Notes under the pieces: model-generated | Databases searched by the model: none | Told to the model about the DNA's origin: nothing | The model's input: only the letters and a program-made list of their open reading frames with translations | In this document: piece by piece, positions 8,906-17,460 of the stretch | Layout of the letters: each line of letters begins with the position of its first letter | Position numbering within the stretch: the stretch's first letter is position 1 | Assembly (NCBI RefSeq): GCF_001439695.1 | Contig: NZ_JYLL01000011.1 | Location: 1-64,000, forward strand | Source: Pseudomonas veronii | Lineage (GTDB): Bacteria; Pseudomonadota; Gammaproteobacteria; Pseudomonadales; Pseudomonadaceae | Length of the DNA: 64,000 bases | Direction of reading: 5' to 3' | Translations under genes and position numbers: made by a program

Positions 8906-10360
8906 TTATCCTTCGGCGGGCGCGCGCCCATAGATATCGTCGAAGCGCACAATGTCGTCTTCGCCCAGGTACTTGCCGCTCTGCACCTCGATCATCACCA
9001 GCTCGATGCTGCCGGGGTTGGTCAGGCGGTGTTTGTGCCCGGCCGGAATGTAGGTGGACTCGTTGGCGTTGATCAACAATTCCCGCTCGCCATTGGTGAT
9101 CTGCGCGGTACCGCTGACCACCACCCAGTGTTCGCTGCGGTGGTGATGCATCTGCAACGACAGTGACGCCAGCGGCTTGACCACAATGCGCTTGATCTTG
9201 AAGCGCGCACTCTCCTCCAGCACCGTGTAGGTGCCCCATGGCCGCGTCACCGTGCGGTGCAGGTTGTACGCCGGATGGTTCTGGCGCTTGAGCTCGGCCA
9301 CGATGTGGCGCACATCCTGGCTGCGGTGGGCATCGGCGATCAGCAGGGCGTCGGCGGTGTCGACGATGATCAGGTCGCGCACGCCCACCACGCCCAATAC
9401 CCGCCTGGGCGAGTCGATGTAGCAGTTGTGAACGTCATGCAGAATCGCTTCGCCATTGACCTGATTGCCCTGGGCATCGCTGGGGGTGAGCTGGCGCAAG
9501 GTTTCCCAGGAGCCGATATCGCTCCAGCCGATATCGCAGGGCACCACGGCCACCTGCGTGGACTTCTCCATCAACGCCACGTCGATGGACAGGTCCGGCG
9601 CGCCGCCGAAGCCATCGGCATCCAGTTCGCGCTGGCGCGAGGTTGTATTCTGCAGGCTCTGGCTGTGCGCCAGCGCGGCCTTGGCGGCCGCCAGCACCAG
9701 CGGGGCGTGGGTGGTCAGCTCGTTCACCAGGGTGCTGGCCTTGAAGCAGAATATGCCGGCGTTCCACAGGTGCTGGCCGCCGTCGAGGTAGCCTTGCGCG
9801 GTGGCCAGGTCGGGTTTTTCGACAAAGCGTTTGACCCGGTTTCCCGCACTCAACGCGGCGCCTTGTTCGATGTAGCCGAAGCCGGTTTCCGGGCGATCAG
9901 GCTCAATACCGAAGGTCACCAGGTAGCCGGCTGCGGCCAGCTCGCGGGCCTGGCTCACGGCTGCGGCGAACGCGCTTTCATTGAGGATCAAGTGGTCGGC
10001 GGGCATCACCAGCAACGGTGCGTCGTCGCCGAAGTGCTCCAGCACATGCAGCGCCGCCACCGCCATCGCCGCTGCCGTGTTGCGGCCGAAGGGCTCCAGC
10101 AACAAGTCCAGGGGCAGGCGGGCTGTGTTCACCAGGCGATAGTCATCCAGCGTGCGAAACAGCAGGTCACGGTTGGTGACCGTCAGCACGTTTTCCACCC
10201 CGGGCAGGCGGCTGGCGCGCAGGAAGGTTTTCTGCAGCAGGCTCTGGCCATCGCGCATACGCATGAACGGCTTGGGCATGTTTTGCCGGGAAACTGGCCA
10301 CAGTCGGGTACCCGAACCGCCGGAAATGATGCAGGGAATTAATCCGTCGTGGGTATTCAT
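8906..10360 (-). CDS. Mannose-1-phosphate guanylyltransferase / mannose-6-phosphate isomerase
   Basis: The 484-residue bifunctional enzyme is of the AlgA/ManC/PslB type. The N-terminal nucleotidyltransferase carries the signature GGSGTRLWPVSRQNMPKPF at residues 14-32 and FVEKPD near residue 180. The C-terminal cupin-like phosphomannose isomerase contains KPLASLSLQMHHHRSEHW, with the metal-binding histidines. Together they convert fructose-6-phosphate to mannose-6-phosphate and mannose-1-phosphate to GDP-mannose, the precursor for alginate, Psl or O-antigen. The start MNTHDGLIP at 10360 fits the family. The longer open frame to 10462 is spurious. No polysaccharide genes are adjacent, so the polymer it serves is not evident. 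Confidence 0.92.
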   Translation of the reverse strand: MNTHDGLIPCIISGGSGTRLWPVSRQNMPKPFMRMRDGQSLLQKTFLRASRLPGVENVLTVTNRDLLFRTLDDYRLVNTARLPLDLLLEPFGRNTAAAMAVAALHVLEHFGDDAPLLVMPADHLILNESAFAAAVSQARELAAAGYLVTFGIEPDRPETGFGYIEQGAALSAGNRVKRFVEKPDLATAQGYLDGGQHLWNAGIFCFKASTLVNELTTHAPLVLAAAKAALAHSQSLQNTTSRQRELDADGFGGAPDLSIDVALMEKSTQVAVVPCDIGWSDIGSWETLRQLTPSDAQGNQVNGEAILHDVHNCYIDSPRRVLGVVGVRDLIIVDTADALLIADAHRSQDVRHIVAELKRQNHPAYNLHRTVTRPWGTYTVLEESARFKIKRIVVKPLASLSLQMHHHRSEHWVVVSGTAQITNGERELLINANESTYIPAGHKHRLTNPGSIELVMIEVQSGKYLGEDDIVRFDDIYGRAPAEG

Positions 10361-10474
10361 CAATAAACTTCTTGGGGGGGAAAGGGCAGCCCGCGCTTCG
10401 GAATCGAGCTTCGTCGCAATCGCGCTGCCCCGTATCATCGGCGACCCGCCGCGCAGCGGCAACTGCGACGCGTA

Positions 10475-11155
10475 TCAACCCAGGCGCGCTGCCGCCCGCG
10501 CAGTGATTTCTGCGCGGACCTTGCGCGACTCGGCCGTGCGTTTGTTGGCCTCTTCCAGCACGGCCTTCGGCGCGGTATCCGGCCGGCCGGCATTGAACGG
10601 TGGCGCCGGGGCGTATTCGATCTGCAACTGCACCAATTGCGCTGTTGCTTCGTCGTACAGCTCAGCGGCCAGGGTCAGGGCGAAGTCGATCCCCGCAGTG
10701 ATCCCGCCGCCGGTGAGCAGGTTGCCGTCACGCACCACGCGCGCCTGAACCGGAATGGCGCCGAGCGGGGCGAGCAGGTCGTGGTAGGCCCAATGGGTGG
10801 TGGCCTTGCGCCCGCGCAGCAAACCGGCCGCACCGAGCACCAGCGAACCGGTGCATACCGAGGTGACATAACGCGCGGTGAGCGCCTGGACCCTGAGGAA
10901 GTCGAGGGTCTGCGGGTCTTCCATCAACGGGCCGACGCCGCTGCCGCCAGGGACGCAGAGCACATCCAGGTGTGGGCAATCGGCGTAGGTCATGGTCGGC
11001 GTGAACACCAGCCCGGTGCTGGAGGTGACCGGCGAAAGGTCTTTCCACACCAGGTGCAACTTCACATCCGGTAGTGAGCCCAAGACGTCATAGGGGCCGG
11101 TGAGGTCCAGTTGCTGGATGCCGGGGAACAACAGAAAGCCGATCTGCAAGGTCAT
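10475..11155 (-). CDS. inhA: Isonitrile hydratase, DJ-1/PfpI family
   Basis: The 226-residue protein closely resembles Pseudomonas putida InhA, which hydrates isonitriles to N-substituted formamides. The nucleophile C101 (VTSVCTGSLVLGAAGLL) and D17 (QQLDLTGPYDVL) fall at the same positions as the catalytic residues known in that enzyme. The rest is the DJ-1/PfpI glutaminase-like fold, ending in an extra helical tail. GGAGC precedes the ATG. It is transcribed divergently from a GlxA-type regulator 89 bases away, which is the likely controller. Confidence 0.9.
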   Translation of the reverse strand: MTLQIGFLLFPGIQQLDLTGPYDVLGSLPDVKLHLVWKDLSPVTSSTGLVFTPTMTYADCPHLDVLCVPGGSGVGPLMEDPQTLDFLRVQALTARYVTSVCTGSLVLGAAGLLRGRKATTHWAYHDLLAPLGAIPVQARVVRDGNLLTGGGITAGIDFALTLAAELYDEATAQLVQLQIEYAPAPPFNAGRPDTAPKAVLEEANKRTAESRKVRAEITARAAARLG

Positions 11156-11244
11156 GAATGAAGCTCCGATAAGGGGTGGACGGTTTCACTCTAGAGGCCT
11201 AGGCTTTGGCGAATACGCCATTGAACCCACGAATCACGCCAAAC

Positions 11245-12213
11245 ATGCCGCGCATCATTCATGTACTCGCTTTTGATAATGCCCAAGTGCTCGACGTGAC
11301 CGGGCCCTTGCAGGTGTTCGCCTCGGCCAACGACCTTGCGCGCCAGCGCGGTGCGCCGTTGCCCTACGCGGTTTCGGTGATCGCCGCCCAGGCGGCGCCG
11401 GTGATGACCTCCGCCGGCCTGGCGCTGGTGGCCGAGCCGTTGCCCGCCGTCGACACGCCTTGCGACACCCTGCTCATCGCCGGCGGCTGGGGGGTCTACG
11501 GCGCCGCCGAAGACCTGGCGCTGGTGGACTGGGTGCGCGAAAAAGCCCGGCACACCCGGCGCATGGCCTCGGTGTGTACCGGGGCTTTTCTGCTGGCGGC
11601 CAGTGGCTTGCTCGACGGCTGTCGCGTGGCGACGCACTGGACACGCTGTGAAGAGCTGGCGCGCAAGTTCCCGGCGCTGACGGTGGAGGCCAACCCGATT
11701 TTCATCCAGCAGGGCACCGTGTGGACGTCGGCCGGTGTAACCGCCGGGATCGACCTGTGCCTGGCCTTGGTGGAACAAGACCTGGGCCGCGCCGTGGCCC
11801 TGGAAGTCGCGCGGCACCTGGTGGTTTTCCTCAAACGCCCCGGTGGCCAATCGCAGTTCAGCGTGACCTTGTCATTGCAAAAAGGCGACAGCCGCTTTGC
11901 CGAGTTGCACGCGTGGATCGCGGAGCACCTGACCCTCGACCTGACCCTCGCCACCCTGGCCGCCCAGGCCGGCATGAGCGAGCGCAGCTTCGTGCGTCAC
12001 TACCGCGCCGAAACCGGCCAGACCCCCGCGCGCGCGGTCGAACTGATCCGCGTCGAAACCGCCCGCCGGCAACTGGCGGACAGCAGCACATCGATCAAAC
12101 GCATCGCCGTGCAGTGCGGGTTTGGTTGTGAAGAGACCTTGCGGCGCAGCTTCCTGCGGGTCTTGTCAGTCACGCCGCAGGCTTATCGCGAGCGCTTTTC
12201 GCCAGCGGCCTAG
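11245..12213 (+). CDS. GlxA-family transcriptional regulator (DJ-1 domain + AraC HTH)
   Basis: The 322-residue regulator has an N-terminal DJ-1/PfpI-like sensor domain (residues 1-190, with ASVCTGAFLLAASGLL around the pseudo-catalytic Cys) and a C-terminal AraC/XylS DNA-binding domain (about residues 225-320, two helix-turn-helices; LATLAAQAGMSERSFVRHY and the second recognition segment QCGFGCEETLRRSF). It is divergent from inhA and shares a ligand-binding fold with that enzyme, suggesting it senses an isonitrile or related compound. The start at 11245 (MPRIIHVLAFD) is preferred over an upstream TTG at 11206. Its last bases overlap the convergent hydrolase by four. Confidence 0.87.
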   Translation: MPRIIHVLAFDNAQVLDVTGPLQVFASANDLARQRGAPLPYAVSVIAAQAAPVMTSAGLALVAEPLPAVDTPCDTLLIAGGWGVYGAAEDLALVDWVREKARHTRRMASVCTGAFLLAASGLLDGCRVATHWTRCEELARKFPALTVEANPIFIQQGTVWTSAGVTAGIDLCLALVEQDLGRAVALEVARHLVVFLKRPGGQSQFSVTLSLQKGDSRFAELHAWIAEHLTLDLTLATLAAQAGMSERSFVRHYRAETGQTPARAVELIRVETARRQLADSSTSIKRIAVQCGFGCEETLRRSFLRVLSVTPQAYRERFSPAA

Positions 12214-13109
12214 GCGAGCAATTCCAGGAGTGCCTCAAGGGTCGCTTGCGGCGCTTCCTGAGGGATATTGTGGCCGACGCGGGGCAACACCTGCCGCCGA
12301 TAGAAGCCGCTGAAGTGCTGCGCGTCGTCATCCTCCAGCGGCGGCGGGCCCACGCCATCATCGGCGCCGTACAGCGAAATCGTCGGCACCGTGATCGGCG
12401 GTTGCAGCGCCAGCGCCTGTTCGATGGGCGCCAGTGCGGGATCGCCCGGTGCATACATGAAGCGGTGACGGTAGGAATGAATCACCACGTCGACAAAGTC
12501 CGGGTTATCGAACGATGGCGCGCTCTGGCCATAGAGGCTGGGGCCTGCCGCCCAGGAGGGCGACCACAGTGACCACAGCAATTGGCAAAACGCCCGGCGA
12601 TTGGCGGTCAACCCATCCACGCCACGCTGGGTGTGGAAGTAGTACTGGTACCACAACCGATGCTCCGTCTCTGGCGGCCTGGGCTCGAGCGACTTGGCAA
12701 TGTCCTGGATGTTGTAGCCGTCCCCGCTCACCAACCCGCGCACGCGCTCCGGCCACAGTGCCGCGACAATACAGGCGGCACGCCCACCCCAGTCGTAGCC
12801 CGCCAGGGTGGCCCGCGGGATACACAGCGCATCCATGAACTCCAGCAGGTCCTTGGCCAACGCTGCCTGTTGCCCGGAGCGCATCACCTGCGCGTTGATA
12901 AACCGCGTCGGGCCATAACCACGCAGGTACGGCACCCACACCCGACAACCGCGCTCGGCCAGGGCCGGGGCGATATCGTCATAGCTGCGAGGGTCGTAGG
13001 GGAAACCGTGCAGCAGGATCACCGGTTCACCGTCGACGGGGCCGTGGGCTTCATACGCCACATCGAGCATCGAGGTGCGTACATAAAACAGCGCAGGGGC
13101 GATGGGCAT
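12210..13109 (-). CDS. Alpha/beta hydrolase of the epoxide hydrolase/dehalogenase type
   Basis: The 299-residue hydrolase has an oxyanion-hole motif HGFPYDP (residues 34-40), an aspartate nucleophile D106 in GYDWGG, and the catalytic histidine H280 in RVGHNIPQEAP. An Asp nucleophile with WGG points to epoxide hydrolases or haloacetate/haloalkane dehalogenases rather than esterases. A cap domain is suggested by the Trp-rich middle (residues 140-195). There is no signal peptide, so it should be cytoplasmic. TAGGAGC precedes the ATG. The true substrate is undetermined. Confidence 0.86.
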   Translation of the reverse strand: MPIAPALFYVRTSMLDVAYEAHGPVDGEPVILLHGFPYDPRSYDDIAPALAERGCRVWVPYLRGYGPTRFINAQVMRSGQQAALAKDLLEFMDALCIPRATLAGYDWGGRAACIVAALWPERVRGLVSGDGYNIQDIAKSLEPRPPETEHRLWYQYYFHTQRGVDGLTANRRAFCQLLWSLWSPSWAAGPSLYGQSAPSFDNPDFVDVVIHSYRHRFMYAPGDPALAPIEQALALQPPITVPTISLYGADDGVGPPPLEDDDAQHFSGFYRRQVLPRVGHNIPQEAPQATLEALLELLA

Positions 13110-13264
13110 GATGGGCTCCTATCGGGTGGGCGATGACTGCCGATGACACTACCGCCGATCGATTAACGCCACAAGGCTGAGAGGGTCGTGGGCCAAGAGT
13201 GTCCGGCGTTCAGGTTGCCCGACCCACCGTCATCGCGGCCTCGCTGACCCTCGACGGGTGGCGT

Positions 13265-15088
13265 TCAAGGCTGCCACACCGTCTTCGCGCCGCTCAACTT
13301 GCGGTCCAGAAACGTTGCCGCGCTGATCAGTGCCAAATGGCTCAACGCCTGCGGCGTATTGCCCAGGTGGCGCGCCTGGTTGTCGAACTCTTCGGCGTAC
13401 AACCCCAGCGGGTTGGCGTAGCGCAGCAACTGCTCAAACTCCAGATGCGCCTTTTCGACCTGCCCGGCGCGGGCCAGGCATTCGACGTACCAGAACGAGC
13501 AGGCGGCAAACGCGCCTTCGGTGCCTGGCAGACCGTCGATCCGGCTGTCGTCGTTGCGATAGCGATAGACCATGCCGTCGCGCACCAGGCTTTTCTGGAT
13601 CGCTGCCAGCGTCGAGAGCCAGCGCGGGTCGGTGGCGGCGACGAAGCGCATCAGCGGCATGAGCAGCATCGAACCGTCCAGCGCGGTGCTGCCGGTATGC
13701 TGCACAAAGTGCCCGCGTTCTTCGTTCCAGAAATTGCCCCAGATATCCGCGTAGATCGCCTGGCGCGTCTGGTCCCAGCGCGCGAACGGCGCCGGCAGCG
13801 AGCGTTTGGACGCCAGGCGGATCGCACGGTCCAGCGCCACCCAGCACATCAGCCGCGAGTGCAGGAAGTGATGCTGCTCGCCGCGCATTTCCCAGATACC
13901 CACGTCTTTGCGGTTCCAGATATCACAGACCTGATCCGCGAGTTCGACGGTGTGTTTCCAGCCGTCGTGGGAAATGGCTTCGCCGTATTTGTTGACCAGA
14001 TAAATCGCGTCCATCAACTCGCCGTAGATGTCCAGTTGGACCTGGTCGAACGCCTCATTGCCGATACGCACCGGCGTCGCGCCGCCATGCCCGCGCAAGT
14101 GCGTCAGCTGAGTTTCGGGCAGTTGCTGGCGGCCGTCGATGCCATACAGGATGTTGATCTTGACGGGCTGGTCGCTGCAGTCGCTGACCCGCCCTCTGAG
14201 CCAACGCATGTAGTGATTGGCTTCGTCGACAAAACCCAGGCGCATGAACGCGTAGACCGTGAACGAGGCGTCACGGATCCAGGTGTAACGGTAGTCCCAG
14301 TTGCGCTCGCCGCCGGGCGATTCGGGCAGGCCGAAGGTGGCGGCGGCGATGATCGCGCCATGTTTGCGCGAGGTCAAAAGCTTCAGGGCCAGGGCCGAGC
14401 GGTTGACCATTTCGCGCCAGCGCCCGCGGTAGTTCGATTGCGCGATCCAGCCGCGCCAGAACGCCACGGTGTGCGCCAACGCCAGGTCGGTGCAGCTGCT
14501 GTCGACGCGCGGGTCGTCCTGCCCGCCGAGGACGAATTCGGCGCCTTCCTCCTGGGCCAGGACGAAGCTGGCCACTGCGGCGTTGTCTTCGACCTGCAGT
14601 GCGTGGCTGCTCGACAAGCGCAGAGCGGGCTGGCCGTGGGCGGCGAAACACACCGTGCCGTTGTCGAGGCTGGCGTGGGTGGGCGCGCGCGCATAGTCAT
14701 GACGCACGGCGCAGCGCAGGTGGATCGTCACCTGGCCGCTGACCGCACGCACGCGGCGAATCAACAGGGGCAGGTCGTCCTCCTCACCGATGGTCAACAG
14801 GTCAGTGATCTCCACCACGGCGTCATCGCTGAGCCAGCGGGTCTGCAGCACGTTGGTGTCGGGCAGGTAGATCTGTTCGCGGCGGGCGTTGGGCAGGTCT
14901 GGCGTGAGCTGGAAAATGCCGGCGTCGGGCGTGTCGAGCAGCGCGCAGAAGATCGACGGGCTGTCGAATTCCGGCCAGCAGAAAAAGTCGATGCTGCCCT
15001 TGTCGTTCACCAGGGCGGCGCTGCGCATGTCGCCGATGATGCCGTGGGCGTCGATGGCGCTCTGTGGCTCGTGCTTGAAATCAACCAT
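13265..15088 (-). CDS. Glycoside hydrolase family 15 protein (glucoamylase/trehalase-like)
   Basis: The 607-residue cytoplasmic protein starts with a trehalase-like N-terminal beta domain (HGIIGDMRSAALVNDKGS, then FFCWPEFDSPSIFCALLD) and continues into an (alpha/alpha)6 GH15 barrel. Family landmarks are NWDYRYTWIRDASFT near residue 270, GIWEMRG near residue 400 (candidate general acid Glu) and LYAEEFD followed by HLGNTPQALSHLAL near residue 563 (candidate base Glu). Enzymes of this type hydrolyse alpha-glucosidic bonds, including trehalose in some bacteria. No trehalose or glycogen genes flank it here, so the substrate is an inference. Confidence 0.9.
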   Translation of the reverse strand: MVDFKHEPQSAIDAHGIIGDMRSAALVNDKGSIDFFCWPEFDSPSIFCALLDTPDAGIFQLTPDLPNARREQIYLPDTNVLQTRWLSDDAVVEITDLLTIGEEDDLPLLIRRVRAVSGQVTIHLRCAVRHDYARAPTHASLDNGTVCFAAHGQPALRLSSSHALQVEDNAAVASFVLAQEEGAEFVLGGQDDPRVDSSCTDLALAHTVAFWRGWIAQSNYRGRWREMVNRSALALKLLTSRKHGAIIAAATFGLPESPGGERNWDYRYTWIRDASFTVYAFMRLGFVDEANHYMRWLRGRVSDCSDQPVKINILYGIDGRQQLPETQLTHLRGHGGATPVRIGNEAFDQVQLDIYGELMDAIYLVNKYGEAISHDGWKHTVELADQVCDIWNRKDVGIWEMRGEQHHFLHSRLMCWVALDRAIRLASKRSLPAPFARWDQTRQAIYADIWGNFWNEERGHFVQHTGSTALDGSMLLMPLMRFVAATDPRWLSTLAAIQKSLVRDGMVYRYRNDDSRIDGLPGTEGAFAACSFWYVECLARAGQVEKAHLEFEQLLRYANPLGLYAEEFDNQARHLGNTPQALSHLALISAATFLDRKLSGAKTVWQP

Positions 15089-15263
15089 TGCCGCCGCCGG
15101 TCACCAGGGCTACTTGTTGCTGCCGCGAGAGATGCATCCGTTACCCACCGTTGAGTTGCGTTCAGTTAGCTGACTGGCGGGGCAGGGCACAAGTTCACCG
15201 AAAAACACCACAACTTGGCTGGCGCTCGCGGTAAATGACACACCACTCGCCAGCAGAACCCAT

Positions 15264-16154
15264 TCACTTCTCCCATTGCTCAAGCAGAATCGAAACAAAT
15301 TTCTCCGCCGCTGGAGATAACGAGGCTCCACGGCGGTAAACCAGTCCCAATGAACGGTTCACAATGGGCTCTATCAACGGGATGCTGACCAACGTCGGAT
15401 GATCCACGGCAGGCATCGCCAGGCTCGGCACGGCCGAGACGCCGAGGCCGGCTTCCACCAGGCCCAGCGACGTCGAAAGGTGTTGCACCTCATAGAACCA
15501 CTGCGGGCGCCAGCTCAAGCCCGATAACGCATGATCGAGCAACATCCGGTTGCCGCTCAGGCGTCCGACGCCGATCAAGCGGTAGTTGCTGAGTTCAGAC
15601 CAGGTCACCGCGCTACGTTCCGCCAGTTCATGATCGCGTCGACATGCCAATACAAAAGGCTCGTCGACCAATGGCACAAATTCTATGTCGGGGTGCTGGC
15701 CGCTCATCATGTTGATGCCGAAGTCGGCTTCTCCGCGTAGCACGGCCTCCAGGCCTTCGTTGGCACTGAGGTCGAGCAGGCGGATACGGATTTGCGGATA
15801 GCGCTCGTTGTAGAGGCGGATGACCGAAGGCAGGAAGTAAAAGGCTGCGGTCGGGATGCAGGCAAGGGTGACCCGTCCGCTCTGTCGCTCTGCCAGCTCT
15901 CGGATGTTGAGTATCGAGTCGTCGAAGTCGTCCAGCAGGCGGCGTGCCTTGGGTAGAAAGTCCCGACCAACGCTCGTGAGACTCACCCTTCTGGTGGTGC
16001 GATCGAGAAGGGCGGTCCCCAAGCCTTCCTCCAGTTTTTTCATCCTCCGGCTCAGCGCCGGCTGGGACAGGTGCAATGCATCGGCAGCCTCGTGGAAGCT
16101 CCCGAGTTCGGCGATTTTCACGAACGATCGTATGTCATTTAGCTCATATTGCAT
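15264..16154 (-). CDS. LysR-type transcriptional regulator
   Basis: The 296-residue LysR regulator has an N-terminal winged helix-turn-helix (residues 1-60: FVKIAELGSFHEAADALHLS then QPALSRRMKKLEEGLG) and a periplasmic-binding-protein-like effector domain. It is divergent from the tautomerase-dctA-citMHS genes, with a 167-base gap carrying palindromes. It most likely activates those genes in response to a tri- or dicarboxylate. It differs in sequence from the TcuR-like regulator encoded at 48.3-49.3 kb. Confidence 0.9.
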   Translation of the reverse strand: MQYELNDIRSFVKIAELGSFHEAADALHLSQPALSRRMKKLEEGLGTALLDRTTRRVSLTSVGRDFLPKARRLLDDFDDSILNIRELAERQSGRVTLACIPTAAFYFLPSVIRLYNERYPQIRIRLLDLSANEGLEAVLRGEADFGINMMSGQHPDIEFVPLVDEPFVLACRRDHELAERSAVTWSELSNYRLIGVGRLSGNRMLLDHALSGLSWRPQWFYEVQHLSTSLGLVEAGLGVSAVPSLAMPAVDHPTLVSIPLIEPIVNRSLGLVYRRGASLSPAAEKFVSILLEQWEK

Positions 16155-16218
16155 TTTTTATAACTCGATGGAAGAGGGCGGCGGCGTTCAATCATCCTAG
16201 ATTTGTCATTCGTTAAAC

Positions 16219-16241
16219 GCAATAATCAGGCTGATATTTGC
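16219..16241. promoter_or_regulatory. Candidate LysR operator between regulator and tautomerase gene
   Basis: A 23-bp imperfect palindrome has arms GCAATAATCA and TGATATTTGC around a 3-base centre, with two mismatched pairs. It contains T-N11-A spacing typical of LysR boxes. A second short inverted repeat, ATCAA-N5-TTGAT, lies at 16289-16303, nearer the tautomerase start. Both are in the divergent intergenic region. Binding is an inference. Confidence 0.4.
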
Positions 16242-16321
16242 ATTGGAAACATTTTTTAAAGCCTGCGACTCTTGCCTCAAGAGCATTAATCAACCCGATT
16301 GATCAATAAGAGTCAGTGGTC

Positions 16322-17404
16322 ATGCAACGAATTCCTTGTGTGCTTATGCGCGGCGGTACGTCCAAGGGGCCAGTATTTCTCGCCTGGGACCTGCCTGATG
16401 CGATCGAACAGCGTGATGAGCTGCTGCTCAACCTGATGGGCTCCGGCCATGAGCTGGAAATTGACGGTATTGGCGGTGGGAGCCCGCAAACCAGCAAGGT
16501 CGCCATCGTCAGCCCATCGCTGCACCCGGACGCGGATGTCGACTATTTGTTCGTGCAGGTCATGGTTTCCCAGCGTCGAGTCGATACCGCACCCAATTGC
16601 GGCAATATGCTTTGCGCCGTTGGCCCGTTTGCGGTCGAGCAGGGGCTGGTCAAGGCGTCTAAAGGCCTGACGCGTGTGCGTATTCGCAACCTCAACACGG
16701 GGACGTTTGTGAACGCAGACGTACACACTCCCGAAGGGACTGTCAGCTACGAAGGCGACACCGCCATTGATGGCGTGCCGGGGACTGCCGCTCCCGTGCA
16801 GCTGACCTTCCTGGATGCCGCGGGCAGCAAAACCGGTAAGCTGTTCCCGACGGGACAGACTCAGGACCTGATCGACGGTGTCCCGATGACCTGCATCGAC
16901 ATGGCGATGCCGATGATGATCATCGAGGCTGGCCAATTGGGTAAACGTGGGGATGAAAGCCCTGCTGAACTGGATGCCGACAAAGCCTTCCTGGGGCGCC
17001 TGGAGTCTCTGCGGCTGCAAGCCGGCCTGGCAATGGGTTTGGGCGACGTCAGTGATAAAGTGATCCCCAAGCCCGTACTGGTGTCGCCGGCCAAGGCGGG
17101 CGGCACCCTTCAGGTGCGCTATTTCATGCCGCACAACTGCCACCGGGCACTGGCGATTACCGGCTCTATCGGCTTGGCCACCGCGTGCGTCAGCGAAGGC
17201 AGCGTGATTGCTCAATTGCTTGGCGGGGTGAGTGAGCCGCGCTTGAAACACGTTCGAATTGAACATCCAAGTGGCGCAATAGACGTTGTACTGTCCTACA
17301 CCGGGGCTCAGGGTGAGACAATTCGCGCTTCGGTAGTGCGTACATCGCGCAGGTTGTTCTCCGGTTATGTCTACGCCGCGGCTTCCCAACGACTTGCCGG
17401 ATAA
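16322..17404 (+). CDS. PrpF/GalD-family isomerase (4-oxalomesaconate tautomerase-like)
   Basis: The 360-residue protein belongs to the PrpF fold (tandem diaminopimelate epimerase-like domains). The signature RIPCVLMRGGTSKGPVF is at the N-terminus, DTAPNCGNMLCAVGPFAVE at residues 86-104 carries the active-site Cys of the first half, and a second half ends with MPHNCHRA. Relatives catalyse proton shifts on unsaturated tricarboxylates: GalD tautomerises 4-oxalomesaconate and PrpF isomerises 2-methylaconitate or trans- to cis-aconitate. With a citrate transporter, DctA and the tcu genes nearby, aconitate isomerisation is an attractive role, but this is inferred from context. The ATG at 16322 is chosen over a GTG six bases upstream. 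Confidence 0.85.
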   Translation: MQRIPCVLMRGGTSKGPVFLAWDLPDAIEQRDELLLNLMGSGHELEIDGIGGGSPQTSKVAIVSPSLHPDADVDYLFVQVMVSQRRVDTAPNCGNMLCAVGPFAVEQGLVKASKGLTRVRIRNLNTGTFVNADVHTPEGTVSYEGDTAIDGVPGTAAPVQLTFLDAAGSKTGKLFPTGQTQDLIDGVPMTCIDMAMPMMIIEAGQLGKRGDESPAELDADKAFLGRLESLRLQAGLAMGLGDVSDKVIPKPVLVSPAKAGGTLQVRYFMPHNCHRALAITGSIGLATACVSEGSVIAQLLGGVSEPRLKHVRIEHPSGAIDVVLSYTGAQGETIRASVVRTSRRLFSGYVYAAASQRLAG

Positions 17405-17460
17405 CGTCCTTTAGTCATTGTCGTTTCTGCATCAGCACAATTCTAAAAATGGGTGATGCC

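Noticed and set aside
13265..15154. 651-codon plus-strand ORF opposite the GH15 gene (from 13199)
   Set aside because: It is antisense to a protein with strong GH15 motifs and has no recognisable domain of its own.
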